A stretch of DNA of 64,000 bases, taken from contig JAJKFH010003173.1 of NCBI GenBank assembly GCA_023333565.1, positions 1,116,001 through 1,180,000 of the forward strand. The letters run 5' to 3'. Positions 1 to 16,600 of this stretch are shown here, piece by piece; position 1 is the stretch's first letter, and each line of letters begins with the position of its first letter. This DNA is from Puffinus mauretanicus (lineage: Eukaryota > Chordata > Aves > Procellariiformes > Procellariidae). The position numbers and the translations under genes are program-made. The notes under the pieces are model-generated. The model did no database searches and was not told where the DNA came from. It saw nothing but the letters and a program-made list of their open reading frames with translations.

Positions 1-67
1 GCCACCGCTGCTTCGCCAAGCGTGCGCCCGTCCCTCCCTTCACCTTCTCGGTTGCTGCTCCCATTAG

Positions 68-3840
<3,773 letters not shown>

Positions 3841-4169
3841 AGAAAGGTTGCGGTGCTCACGGACGGCAAAGGGCAGAGGATTGCACGGACTCTCGGGAAT
3901 TAAGAGGGAGAACAAGCAAGAAAAGCGCTGGACACATATAAATACCAAGGCTCTTCTGGAGGGAGCAGAGACTGGCCCAAGGACTGACTGTGTTCAAAAT
4001 CATGTAGGATCCGGTTCGAAAAGGCAGGAAAAGAAAAAGACAGCATCTCAGTCAAAGTCAAATCAAGATGGATCATTTTTTCAAGCATACATGGAAAGAA
4101 GGAACCTGGAAGGTCTGGATGTCTCCATGACTGCTGCTTTGCATGAAAATTGTTTGATGTATATTAGAA

Positions 4170-4175
4170 AATAAA
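4170..4175 (+). terminator. Proximal poly(A) signal of PLXNA2
   Basis: AATAAA about 330 nt after the stop codon. It is followed by a T run and a 40-nt A-rich tract (about 4196-4235), which could be genomic A-rich sequence near a cleavage site. The downstream GU-rich element is weak, so use is uncertain. Confidence 0.35.
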
Positions 4176-5342
4176 ACTTTATTTAAAGGTTTTTTTAAAA
4201 AAAAAAAGAAAGAAAAAGGAAAAAAAAAAAGAAATAGAGCAAAAACCACAGAGGCCACAGAGATAATTCTGGCAACAAGGTTCAGCTCTGAATCCTGTCC
4301 TCGAGAGACTCCCGAGGACACGGCTCAGGCGTTCTGCGAACAGACTCTTACGCCAATTGGAAAGTCTGGAAAACCGAAATTTTCTTCTTTTTGGGATCTT
4401 ACAGAAAATATGAGCACAAGTTTGCACCACACCTTTTTACACAAGTAAAATAGCAGTTTAGCCAGAAAATAGTTCAGTGGCAGAGTAACTTATAGGCACT
4501 AGAAGGAACTTTACCCAAATTGCAAAACCATCAGATCATCCAACCTGTCTTGAAATCCAGCTTTATCTATGTATTTATATAGTGTCAATATATATATATT
4601 TTTTTTAAATCCCATTCACTGTTGAACGAGGAAAGATCTGATTTTAAATGCTTTTCCCCTTTTCCATCCCTATTCCGCCTCGCTGGACGCCGGAGCCGCC
4701 GCAGAGCTCCGGCAGCGCGCTGCGCGGCAGTGTGGCCGCGGCCGTGCCCGGCTGCAGTCGGCGCATTGCTGGTTTCTGCAGGTGCAATTTGAGCAGAAGC
4801 GGCCGGCTGCCCTCTCCCCGCTGGGCAGAGCTGGGACGAAGCCTCCTTGGCTGTGGTTTGGTGGTGGTTTCTGGCAGCCGCCTCTCATTTCTTGCAGTAA
4901 AAACCAACAAGCCCCCAATGTTTACAGTGAGCGATACTTGAAAAGACTCGACGTAGCGAGAGGAGATATTTATTGCTTTTCTGTTTGACTCGCAGAGTTG
5001 ATCAGCACAGGCGCCCTGCGAGTTTCTCTGCCAGCGTTCGCGGTGTCGCCGGGGCCAGGCGCAGGACTTGTGTTTCCACTGGGGAGGGGAAAAAAATCTT
5101 TGCTCTAGGCAAGGGAAAACCTTAACCAGCACTCCACGGGCCAGCTAGCGCTGCTGTCTTGTCTCTGTCTCGGCGTCTCGTTGTGATATTCAGTTCCTCG
5201 CTGGCCCCGACGGCACGTGTTCTTGTGGCCAGTGACAGGCAAATGTTTGTGAGTGTTATTTCTTTCAAAGACACCAAAGCTTATGTGTGTCCCTTTGTAG
5301 AGTGCCAGGAGGGGAAGGAACACTGTAAATATTTCTCTCTGT

Positions 5343-5348
5343 AATAAA
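5343..5348 (+). terminator. Intermediate poly(A) signal of PLXNA2
   Basis: AATAAA with TGTA motifs just upstream (5324, plus a TGTAAT overlap at 5340) and a GU-rich element just downstream (gttgatgtttgtg). This is the textbook layout of an active cleavage site, and would give a 3' UTR of about 1.5 kb. Confidence 0.5.
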
Positions 5349-8300
5349 CGTTGATGTTTGTGCAGGCTGCAGTGGGGAGGAGAGGGTGATTAGGTCTAAT
5401 GGAAATACAAGTATTGACTGCATGAGCTTGGCAGTGGCAGCAAAATAGCTCCCGGCGTCTGCTCAGCCCTGCCCGGGCAGTGCTGTGCCGGACTGGGACC
5501 TTAGTTTGCAGCCGGTGTGTGTCGAAGGAAAATCCATTTTCATATCCGTCCCCCTCCTCCACTGTTCCTGCCCAGAGGAGCCCGGGAGGGTCACCGCGGG
5601 CTCCCCGTGCAGCGGGAGAGCTGCCGCCTTTTGGTCTGGAGATGCTAAGGGGAGCCAGCACCAGGGGAGGGGAGAAGCGTGTAGAGAAATACTCAGGAAA
5701 CTTCTTGTTTTAATTACCGTTCAGTAAAAGCCATGCCAAGTCCACTTTCTTTTGCTAATCCACTTTTGTGAGTTTCTCTGGGCCCGGTTAATACTCTGGA
5801 AGAAAATGCTAATGATAACCTTGTGCAATAAGTTCTTGACATTTACAACAGCCTGAGCTTTGTAACTGGAGGTCTTGGATTTACTGAGACACGGAGAGAG
5901 CTGGCAGAGAGACTGAGAAGCGGCGCAGGATACGTACTGCCCGTTATCAGGAGAATCCCTTCCCAGGGATCCTTCTCCTGCACAGTGAATCTAATTTTAA
6001 AGACAGAAAATGTGCAAATGTCCGGGCTGCCCTATTAGAGTCTGGTGAACGAGCTGCCATCGTAGCAGCTGATAACCTGCCGTGCTCTTTGCTGGGGCAT
6101 TACAGGGGTTGTGGAGTGTCACGTTTTGAAATCCTCCAGGTCTCATTTTTTACTGGTTTCTGTTACTGCTATTCACAGCGATCTGGCGTGCAGCTTATGT
6201 GCGTGATTTCCAGATCTATATTCTAGTTATGGTCATTGTTTTGGGTATTCATATTCAGATCGTTCACCAAATTCTTGTGCTTCTCTGAAACCCAAAGAAA
6301 GCACTCCAAATGGTTTCCAAACACTTCTAAATATTAGTCTGAATAGTTATTTCTGCAGGATTCACAAAGTATGAATACTGCCCAAAGCAAAGACCTGGCT
6401 TTTCATCACCTGGGTGCTGGTGAATGTGTGGTTCCCTACAGCCCGAGTCAGGCCCTCGTGGTCCTCTCTTCTTCACATCTATTTGAGAGGCTTTTGAGTA
6501 GCGGTTTTTAAGCCTACTTTCCTCCTCCTGCTCTCTACCTTCTGGCCAGGGGCACCCCATAAGCAAAAATTTTGTCATTCCCCCTTCCCAGTATTTTCTC
6601 AGCAAAGCTGGAGAATCATCCGGCCATCCCTGGGTCCTCTGGCAAGGGGTTTGTTGGGCAGCGCCGAGGGTGGCGATGCCGGAGAGCCGTCTCTTTTCCG
6701 GGAGCGTTTGGGCTGCCGGTTCCCCCGCGGGCAGGCGGCAGAAGAGGCGGCACGCAGGAGGTCTCCCTGCTCGAGGTGCTCCATGTGCGGCGCGATGGGC
6801 TGCCAGCCCTGCTCGGCTGGGTTGCCCCTCAGCAGCCTCTCCCCTCCCATGGCAGGAGCCTGGGGAAGGGTCCGTAAACTGGGATTATCCTGGAAGGTAA
6901 AGATGAGGGGGAAAAAGAAAAATAATTGCAGAGCCCAGAGGGATTGGTTTGTGAGCAAGGATTAAAAGAATCCAATGTGTCCAAGCTGGCTAAACACGTG
7001 TATTCCATGAATACACCAGAGCACTAAGGAGAGGAGGGGACAACTGAGTTTATTTTCTGTGCTGTGGAAGGAAGTTGAGGAGAGGAGGAAAGGGAAAGCA
7101 GCAGGAGCACTCTGCAAACCAGTAAGCTATTACACTTTTGACTGACTTCCAAGGGAAGCAGCAGAAACATCTCTTCTTCCATCATCTGAAAAGGCATTAG
7201 GAGGATGGCGTAGGGAACAGCACGGTGCTGGCTGGAAGGGGTGGCCTATAAATAATCTGCCAAGTGTCTACTCGTGGTGGTTGACATGAATTATGGATCT
7301 TTACAGGCAATTGTATGGAATGAAGCAACATATCCCCTTGGGGCAAAGTGCTTGTAATCTATTGCCCTGTTTGCATCCGACTTTTCCGTTACTCCTTTGG
7401 GAAGAAGCCTCAGGTCTCAAAATGGCATTTTCTTTGCACTTGCAGCAAACTGGACTCGAGGTTTGGTCAGGAGGGGGCAGCGACTTTGCCTTACATGAAA
7501 CGATTTCACATCCCGCTCATTGCCCCCTTCCTCCTGCAAGGCCAGTTGGTGTTTTGATTCTCCAGTTCACTTCGTTTCAGGTATTTCGACATCAAAGTGG
7601 GAGACGTCATTTTCCGGAATCTCTCTGCCTGGTGTCACTGCTTAAATAATTCCATTTAATCTTCTGCTCATGAGCTATCAAAGCGCCCACTCCAAGGGGG
7701 AGCAAGGTGCTAATCAAACGCTTCTCCACCTTGAAAGCCTTTATTAAAAACCCATATACAAGAGTCTAACTTATAGGCAAGCTTGTCTCCGCATGAGCCC
7801 TGCTGTGGAGCACCACGACGCTGCAGCCCATGAAAGTACAGAGGACGTGGACGTCAAGTGGTCCACGCTTTGCCATGACGGACAAATTTATGTTTAAAGG
7901 GAGGCAGGAGAGATCAGCTCGGCCGAAGTGCTGGAGCCCCTGTGGGATCCAGCATGGACCAGTCCGCAGCTGTGTGAAGACCCACCACGGGAACCAGCGC
8001 GGAGAAATAAAACCGCTGCCACGGCCTCGCTGCTGGTGGGCAGCGCCCCAGGCAGCACGTGTCGGGGAGGTTTATCCCTAGGGAGGCTGGACGTGGCCGT
8101 GCCGGACGGCAACGCCTTCCCGCGGGCTCTGGGTGCTGTGACACAGTGGGGATGGCGAGTGCCGCCGCTCAGCGCGGTGGCAAGAGACCTTCATCACAGC
8201 AGTGCCTTCAACACACTGTCTTAAAACCCTAATGCGTAAGTTCTCTCTCCTGCCTTCAACTGGAGTTCACCAAAAATGTCACAATGTAGGGAGCAATTTG

Positions 8301-10653
8301 GGTGGGCCTGTGGAGGACAAAAGCAAGAGGACTTACAGCTCTGGGGTTGCGTTCCCGCACGCTGCTGACTCCGAGCGCCTCGGTGCGTTTAAGTCTGCGT
8401 GGAAAGGGTCGGAGTGCTTCCCTCCTCCGGTGGGCATGACCTATAACCAAGGTCTTATTTCCAGAAGTCCCAAGCAGCCAGCGGGGATGAGGAGCGCCCG
8501 GTCCCCGGGGCGGCAGGTTGGCAAAGGGCAGAGCAGCTCCCGGCACGGTCCCCGCGATGCTCCTGCCCGAGGCTGTGCCTCCAGCCTGTTCCCTGGCAGC
8601 AGCCCAGCCACGTTCTCGGCTGTCGCTGGCTCTTCTCCATCCAGTTTGCAGTGCTGTCAGAGCTCACTTGTCATGGGGACGCAGCTCACCAAACTAAATG
8701 AAACTAAAATAGACTGACTTGAATAAGCTGGGACATCAAGGAAAGCTCACGAGTGACTGTACCCTGGAGAGAAGAAAAAATGTTGAGAGAAGGATAAATA
8801 ACTGACATCAAAGAGGCATTAAAATGCCACAAAGCTTCAGCCATCCTATTTCAGAATTGCATTTGTACCATAAACCGTAAGCCAATAATGCAGGGAGCTG
8901 CAATGTTGTATATAGTTGCATACTAGGTAGAGCTAGGTGAGCAGTCCCGTCTGTTTAGTGAATGTGTCTTCAGTGAAAACTCCTGCATCGCCCCAGCCTT
9001 CGCCCGAGGCCACCAGGACCAGTGGGTCACAGGCTGAAGGCAAAGCACTGGTGACAGCTAAGAGGCCACCCAGCACCCGCGTGGACAGGGTGCTTTTTTT
9101 TTTTTTAAAATCAGACATGCAGTGGGGAAATAAATGGAATAAAAGATGCCTGTGTGCACTGCGAAGAAGGCGCCGTTCAGGATCTGCTGAGCGGAGCAAC
9201 CCTGAATGTGCAATTTAAATGTAGGTTGGTCAGATCAGTTTTGAAGGGGAAGAGGATGGGAGTCTTTGAACTGATTTTCACCTCCTGGAAGGTTTTCTGC
9301 AAAGCCTCTGTTCACCATGAAAGATCCCCAGCTTCGGGCAGCGGTCCCGTTCTGGGCAAGGCACGGCGCAGAGACCGGCGTCCCGGCTGCGGGCGGTACG
9401 TGTTGCCTTCCTGGCTTCTCACGGGCACGCGTGCAGCAGAAAGCTCTGGGTCCCCGGTACGCGGCACGCAGCCCGCGGTGCTTCGCTGCCTGCCCGCGGC
9501 GGCACGGGCGGGGGGCTGCGCTGGGGCGCGGGAGGTGGGGAGGTGAAGGCAGCGGGGCAGCACGGGACGGCAGGGACCGACTGCTCCCTTGCTGGAAAAG
9601 CAGCTCCTCGTCTCGCCCGGGCGTCTGCGCCGACGCTGCTGCGGTTGCACCGGGAGCAGCTCAAACGCAGCAGTGGGTGTTTTGGCCGTGCTGGGAGCAC
9701 GGCGGTGTCTGTGTGCTTGTTCTTTCAGATCCCCGTTTGTCCCTGTGTTACCCACTCCTCTCCTTTCTTTGTAAAAGTGGAATATAATACTGAAAAAATA
9801 GGTGTTCCTGCAGCGTGTGAGAACATGCTCAAAAGACCTGCAGGGTCCATCGAATTGCATGGACAAAATCCCAAACTCTCTGGGCCCCCTGAGGCTGCCA
9901 AATCAAATATGAGATCTCCTGTATGGCCTTTCCTTTGAGATTTTTAATACCTCTATTTCAAATAAGCTTGGAAGTTCATGCAACAGCTTCTCCATCAGAT
10001 GTTTCCATCTCATGGACTGCACAGCAGAAAGGTGCGCCTGCAAGAGGAGCCGATGGAAAGCAAACGAGCTGATGAGCTGATTTTGCCACGTTATTTCATA
10101 GCTTCAGAAGATACTGCGGTAAAATGTCCTTCTCACATTGGCGAGTGTTTCTATGTTAATGGCACCTTGGGGGCCATTACGAGAAGCGGTGGGAAGCAGC
10201 GAGGGGAAGGGAGTGTACAGGTACTAAAACTTCTGGAGTCCCCAGAAATGTTGCAGAATGTAGAGGTATCAGCCATGGAACAGATCCTGATTTCTTCTGC
10301 CCCCCTCCTTAGAAAAAACACATGCCAGTTTTAGGGGATTTGTGTATTGGCAGGAAAAATGAATTGATTTGTATCCGTACCCATTCCACCGTATCGTTCT
10401 CTGGTTCCTTCCCTCCCCATTATACTTGACACACTGGAGTTCTGTATTATATTTTTTTTAAGATGATTGTCTGTTTTTTGTTGTTTTTACAAGTGTTGTG
10501 GAAAAAATGTAAGAAAGTTTAAGTATTTAAAAATGTTCCAAGGAAAAAAGGGGGTTTTGTTATTATTCTAATATATTATTGTGTACCTATTGTAAATATG
10601 AAACACTCCTATTTTGCAAGCCAAGGACTCACTTTGTACTGTTGTTATATATA

Positions 10654-10659
10654 AATAAA
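10654..10659 (+). terminator. Distal poly(A) signal of PLXNA2
   Basis: Overlapping ATAAAT/AATAAA preceded by TGTA motifs at 10591 and about 10635. Cleavage is expected near 10670-10680. Sequence after this point loses UTR character, so this is taken as the end of the long PLXNA2 mRNA. Confidence 0.55.
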
Positions 10660-10679
10660 GTTTACTGGTTAAAAAAGCC

Positions 10680-13600
10680 TTCTTGGGTGGGTCCTTATTT
10701 TCTAACATGTGGTGTGTGGCATTTATTGTATAAGCTGAGTATATTGGTGAGAAATATTTACTTATTGAATCACACCAGCAATAAATGGGTAACTGGAAAT
10801 CTGGAAGTAACCCCTGTCCAGCGAAGCCGGGGGTGCAGCTGGGCTGGACGGGGGTCTGGGATTGCCTCCTGGCCTCCAGCCTTCGAAAAGCAACTTCTGC
10901 CTTTGCAGCAGGGAAAGTTTTTCCAGTAGTAAACGAAAAGCAACGTGCGGCGGATGCAGGGAGGCTCTGCGGGGCCTCACGGCTCCCGTTCCCGCAGAGC
11001 GGGGCGGGTGCGGCTGTTGCCGTCCTTGCTGGCCTCTCCGCTCTTCGAGAGCCTTCGGTGCAGAGTTTTAGCATCGTTGCTAACTGGCCTCAAGCTCAGA
11101 AATGTCCTGCGAGACGTGCTGGTTCATCATCTCAGAAAAGGGCCGAAGGGCTGAGCTGCCTCTCCGGGGAGCTCCGGTCCTTGCAGACAGGAGAGGGCAC
11201 GCAGGCAGCCTCGCGGACTGCGGGGAATACTGGGACCTTCCACTCCAGCTGGGGAAGGAGCAGGCAAAACGCTGTTTACAAATAAAAGGCCTGGATGAGT
11301 TTTTCGTGTTTTCCCCTCCTTGAAATTATCAGTCCTTAAGGTAAAATGCGTTTGCTTCCATTTCATAAATTCAAGCTAACATTTTAGCAAACGCTGAGAG
11401 GCATCTGCTGAGTGGTAGGAATCAGCAAGTGACTTCTTCAGCAGCTGTCTGTCAGCTTTAATGACCAATATGGTTGCGATTACAGCAATGAACTTTCTCT
11501 AACAGCCCGAAATTACTCTGGATGATGATAAGTGACAGAAAAATGGAGACCCTTAAGGAAGCATTAAAAAAGAAACATGGGGATCTGGAACAAGAGTTCT
11601 TACTGGTTTTTCTGAAGGATCTTAGGTTTTTTTCTTTCTCAATTAGGTACTAAAAAGGATAAATCTAACCCAGAAGGGAAAGGCATGGCACACTCTGGAT
11701 CACAGCGGGGAGTTCAGTGCTGCCCCAAGATGTAGTTTTTATACAGACATTTGACACTGAGTCCGCTTGTTTTAGCATAGTGCTAATAGGGTGATGGGAA
11801 GCTACTCCCATTTGAAGTTAACGCAAATATATCATGTCAGTGCGGCAGTCTGCTCCTCAGGCAGGTCATTTTATCCTATTTTCCTCAAATTGAGAGCAAA
11901 GCTTGACATGAACCTTAGGAAGGCAGCGGAGCCACATCCTGCCGTCTCCCACTTTAAACTGGTAGATTTTAACGTCCACAGATCAATCCCATGGGCTCTC
12001 AGCTCTGATGCTGGCGGTCCTGTAACCGTTCCAGTGCTGAACCGGGGTCCGTCAACCCAATATTGAGTGAATTTTTACATGATTTGTGAAGTTAGGGAAT
12101 AAAAGAGGAGATGATTGTTTTTCACTTGTGCCTTAAGTTAGTCTAAATTTATACCGAGAATAAAATATGAACTGAACTGAGGTTCCCAGAGCTTTCCTAA
12201 AGGCTGGAGGAGCGGGTAGGGCATTTTACAGGTGACCTCCGGAGATGGAGATCTCTGTGCTGACTTGCCCGTGGCCATTGCGTTGTAGCAACTGGAGGCA
12301 GGCGGAGGACGGCTGCTGGCAGGAGGCGTTTCCACTCCATATGCGACCTTTGCGAGGTTATTGACTCCTTCAGCTCAGCAAAGGCGAAAGAAATTTCAAC
12401 GTGAATCGACAGCATTGACCATGGGGTCATTTGTATTCATCTGCACCTTGTTAGTATATTTAATATAATAAGTATACTCAATTAAAAATTACATTTTATC
12501 TGGCATGCACTTCTCAGGGCTTTATCGGCACTGACAAGGTCAAGTGAAGCTTAGTAAAGGTTATATAAAATGCAGATGGCTTACATCCCTCTATCATTTT
12601 CCATGTCCAGTGCAGAAGAGTGAAGAGCCACAAAGACACACTCTGGAAGGCATCACTAAAACGGGTTTGGACCTTACTTGGGTTAAGGCTGTGGGTCGGA
12701 GCAAACATTCCTCTGAAAGACGCTGGTATGTTGAGCTGGGGAACCGCAGCTCTGCGGACTGCCTGGGGCAGTTTTTCTCTCTGAAACAGCAGCAAAACAG
12801 CTTTGAGTTTATCCGCCGTTCCCCCATTTTAGCTTTGTCTGTGCTCACCCTCTGTGTCCCCTAGGCCATGCTTTTATTTCACCTTCTGAATATGTGGGAT
12901 TGCCCTGTCGCTTACTGATCACCATCGCTCTGTGAAGAGTGGAAAGGATTTTGGACATCCTGGTGCTGGCTTTTCAAGCCTGGTTATCAGGGTGAGCTAA
13001 TGGAGGTGACACTTTCAATTATCAAATACAATCGTGGCATTAATATTGACCTGTTTAAATTCCAGCATCTTTCCTCCTCTATGAATGCTTAGCTAGAAGG
13101 TGACATATAATTTTATGTAATCAGACAGTTATTTTAAACTGGCAATAATAACCACAAGAATCTATTGCTTTTTATTCCAATAAGCATGTGTGGTCTTGTT
13201 ATATTTAAATGGCTAACTCACACATTTGTAATGGAAATTTAGCTTAGTATTGATTGGACACTTCATTGCTTAAAATGGAGCACATCGCTAATAACCATGC
13301 TAAAACCTCTCCTCCCTAATCCAGAATTGTTTCCTGGGACACTCAGGACCCCCACCGTGCCCGCCGTGGTGGCACATTTCCCCAGGTGCCGGGTCTGTCT
13401 GGAACCTGCAAAGTACTGATATTGCTAGTGGGGGCTACTGATCTGACATCAACGGGGTGAAAAGTGGCTAATTAATTTAGAGATCTTCCAGAAGAGAAAT
13501 CTTGTATCTGCTCCAGTATAGAGATATGTTTGTGCAGACAAGTGTATATAAAATAATGTGAAAGTATTATGACACAATGTAAAATAGATGTACAGCATAA

Positions 13601-16600
13601 TGCAACATGAATGTGTCTATATCTATTTATATCAAGAGTATACCCCAGGGTTCATGTTAAACTTAAAATTACAAATATCGATGCCAAAACAAAGGGGTTT
13701 TTTTTTTTGCTCAAAATAATACTTATGAAAATGGAAACCACTCGGGCTTTATTGTCCCCTCATAATTAACTCCAGTGAAGGAATCTAATTACAAATGTTC
13801 AGTGCTGCCCTATGGCAAAATGTCTAAGAAAAGGGAAGGAGGATGGCCAGGCTTAAACAACTCAGGTAAAAATTAACTCCATGGTAATATTTGATAACTA
13901 AAAATGTCTCTATCAGCTTGCCTGGGTGTTAATGAATTGGGCTGTTCTTTTCACATTTGATTACTGGAGTTTTATGACTGCCATTTCACTCTTATTGCTC
14001 CTGGAAATAGGCTTGTCTATGGCCTGAGCACCAGGGATAACGTTTGGGGGTTTATAAACAGATCCCGTTCTTTCCCTAGTAAAACGCTGTTCATTTTTTT
14101 TCATCCAGACTTACTTCGGGGCAAATCTTGGAGCTCCATAACTGGGTCCACATGGAGCTGTGCATGGGTCCTTCCTCGGTGCTTCGAGCTTGTCTCACAG
14201 CATCTCTGTTTCGGAGCAGACTGGGAAAGGAGCCGAGGCTCTCTGGGCAGTATGAAATACAAGACATGGGCTTTCTGCTTTCTAGCCCATTCAAAACAAA
14301 ATCAGCAATGATCATTACAATTTGAAAATTATCCTTTTCCATGGTTGCTTTGCTTTGCTCAGCACTCACCAAGAGCTATGGGGATGTGCTGTGCTCCTTG
14401 TGATGACCAGGCACCCCGCTCCGTCCCTGGTGCTCACAGCTGGGTCCCCAGCAGCATCAGCCCCCCGGGCAGGGGAAGGGGGGTTTGGGGCTGCAGAGCC
14501 CCTCCAGCTCCCCCGCCTCCCCTTCAAAGGGCCGCTGGTGGCCAGCTACTGGCTAAAGCAAAGAGCCCAGTACTGGGACCTCCAGCTCCATAGACACGAA
14601 AGCTGGAGATGCCACAGCCTCCTGGTGTTTCAAAGGAATAAATAGCCTCCATTTACTCCTGCAGTGGAGAGAATTATTCTCCCCTGTGGTTCACTCCCAG
14701 CTTTGCTGCTGCCTTGCCATGTGAGCAACCTGCCTGCCTGCCTCCTTCCCCTCTGAAAAACATAATGGAGCTACCTCCCATCCCTTATGCAGGTGTTGGG
14801 AGTTTTAATTATATTTTGAGAGCCTCAGATAAAAGGCACTGCAGAAGCACCGGAGACTAATAGATTCATTAGCCGAGTCCCCGCTGGGTGCTGGGGCTGG
14901 CTCTGGACACACGCACCCTTCGTGCTAACGTGGCGGCGGGTGGCCTGGGAGCCGCCGGGACGCGGGGCAGGGCTGCGCGGAGCTGGCTGTCCCTGCACGG
15001 CCGGCATTGTCATTCTGCTCCAGCCGCTGCCGGCTGCCCAGAGAGGAGAAAGCATTTTCTCTTTTGTTAGCACTCAATTAGGCTGAGCTTTGAGGAAAAG
15101 ATATAAATGCTTAAAAGCTCTTTTTTTTTTGCCGTGTTCGGCTTTCACAAAGGGAAGTGTTGGGATGATCTCAGGGGGAGAGTTGCTCTTGCATGAGGTT
15201 TTAAGCATTCTTTTGACGTTCATTTGATTTTTGCAGCGGGAACCTGCAATCTCTCTGAGCTCGCCACAAAGGCACTGCCTCAGGCTGTACAGGAGTTTAT
15301 AGACTAGGTCACAGACCTCATGCATATTTTATATGTGCTCAAATAGCATCTTAGCCTTTGACAAGCACAGGTCAGAGTGCCAGCACCCTGCCCTGGAGGG
15401 AAGTGGCCCAAGGCTAGTCACACAGAACAAACACACCAAACAAATATATCAAGGACCAGAAATGCTCAAATCCACTTTGGGAGAGAACTCAAAGGATTGC
15501 TCTGTGCGTGGCCTGGCCTTTTTGCCTATGCAGGTAGAAGCAGGAGGATGGCCCGATGCTTCCAGAAGGATTATAAGATCTGCTGGCTGTGAGGCTGGTA
15601 GTAAAATAATAGCCCTGGCCAGCAGTTCCTATCATGCTAATGGGTGGGATTTACCTCTCCTGCTACAGATATATAAAGAGATCAGTGCTTCTAGAAGATA
15701 AGTCACCCCAGCTGAGCTAAATCACCCTCTGGAGATGCTGTAATTCCCCATCTGGCACACGAGAGCAGTATTCCTCCCGCTGGAGCGGCAGGGCGCTGCC
15801 GGGGCTCGGTGCGTACTGGCACGGTGGGGCTGTAGGAAATGCATCCACAGTGGTCTCAGCACTGTACTAATTGCAGGTCTCAAACAAATACCTCATTTAC
15901 ACACACACTAATAAATTGACTGCCTTTTGATACGGAGCTGTTAAGCGAGGAGCTCTGCAGGGAGCTCGCTCCTGAGAATGCAACTCTAAAACAAGGCAGA
16001 ATCTCTTTCTCCATCTGCAGAGGAGCAGCGAGGAGCCGGCTGGTGGGGAAGCTAATACCTCAGTGCACGGGCTGGAGGATTAGCAGGTTGGTAATGGATA
16101 TGGGTTGAGTAATAAGCTGTGGAGTGATTAATATGGATATGATTTTTGGATTAATAAGGATGCAGCAGAGCTGTCTGCTCAGGAAAGATGTTTGCACTCA
16201 CCAGTTTGAATGCAGTGACCGTTACCTTAATGCTGTGATTAAATCCACATTTAAGACACCCCATTAAATTAGAGTGTAAGAGTGAATTCTTATAACCTGC
16301 AGCAAGAAATATATTCAGGCCTGGTGGATGAAGAATGCAAGAAGATCCCTGGAGAGCCTCTGGGAATGTGTCCCACAGCTGCTGCGGGCCAGCCCAGCCT
16401 GGCACATAACCCTGCAGCCAGGCACTGCTCGCAGGCGTTTCGCTGCCGTCTCCTTCACCCCGCTCTTTGGAGCTGCTGCCCTCTGGCACAGCTCCTGACT
16501 GCGGACGCACAGACACCAGTCACTTCCCTGCAGCTGCGTTACCTTCAGTGAGCTCAGTTCAGCGCAGGACAAGTCTTGAGCAAAAGCATCTACGTGCACC

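Larger units (their letters stand above)
3841..10672 (+). other. PLXNA2: PLXNA2 3' UTR, long form
   Basis: No splice junctions or convincing coding exons interrupt this stretch, and it ends in a good polyadenylation signal at 10654-10659. Pumilio-type elements (TGTAAATA) occur at 5324-5331 and 10591-10598. Earlier signals at 4170 and 5343 could give shorter forms. A 3' UTR of several kilobases fits what is known of mammalian PLXNA2 mRNA. The middle part contains CpG-rich patches (4.67-4.85 kb and 9.34-9.66 kb) that are unusual for a UTR. It is therefore not certain that the whole interval is one transcript. The exact cleavage point is inferred. Confidence 0.6.

Noticed and set aside
3900..4235. 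Processed-pseudogene tail suggested by the A-rich tract after AATAAA
   Set aside because: The sequence upstream is continuous with the PLXNA2 stop codon and UTR, and no target-site duplication was seen.
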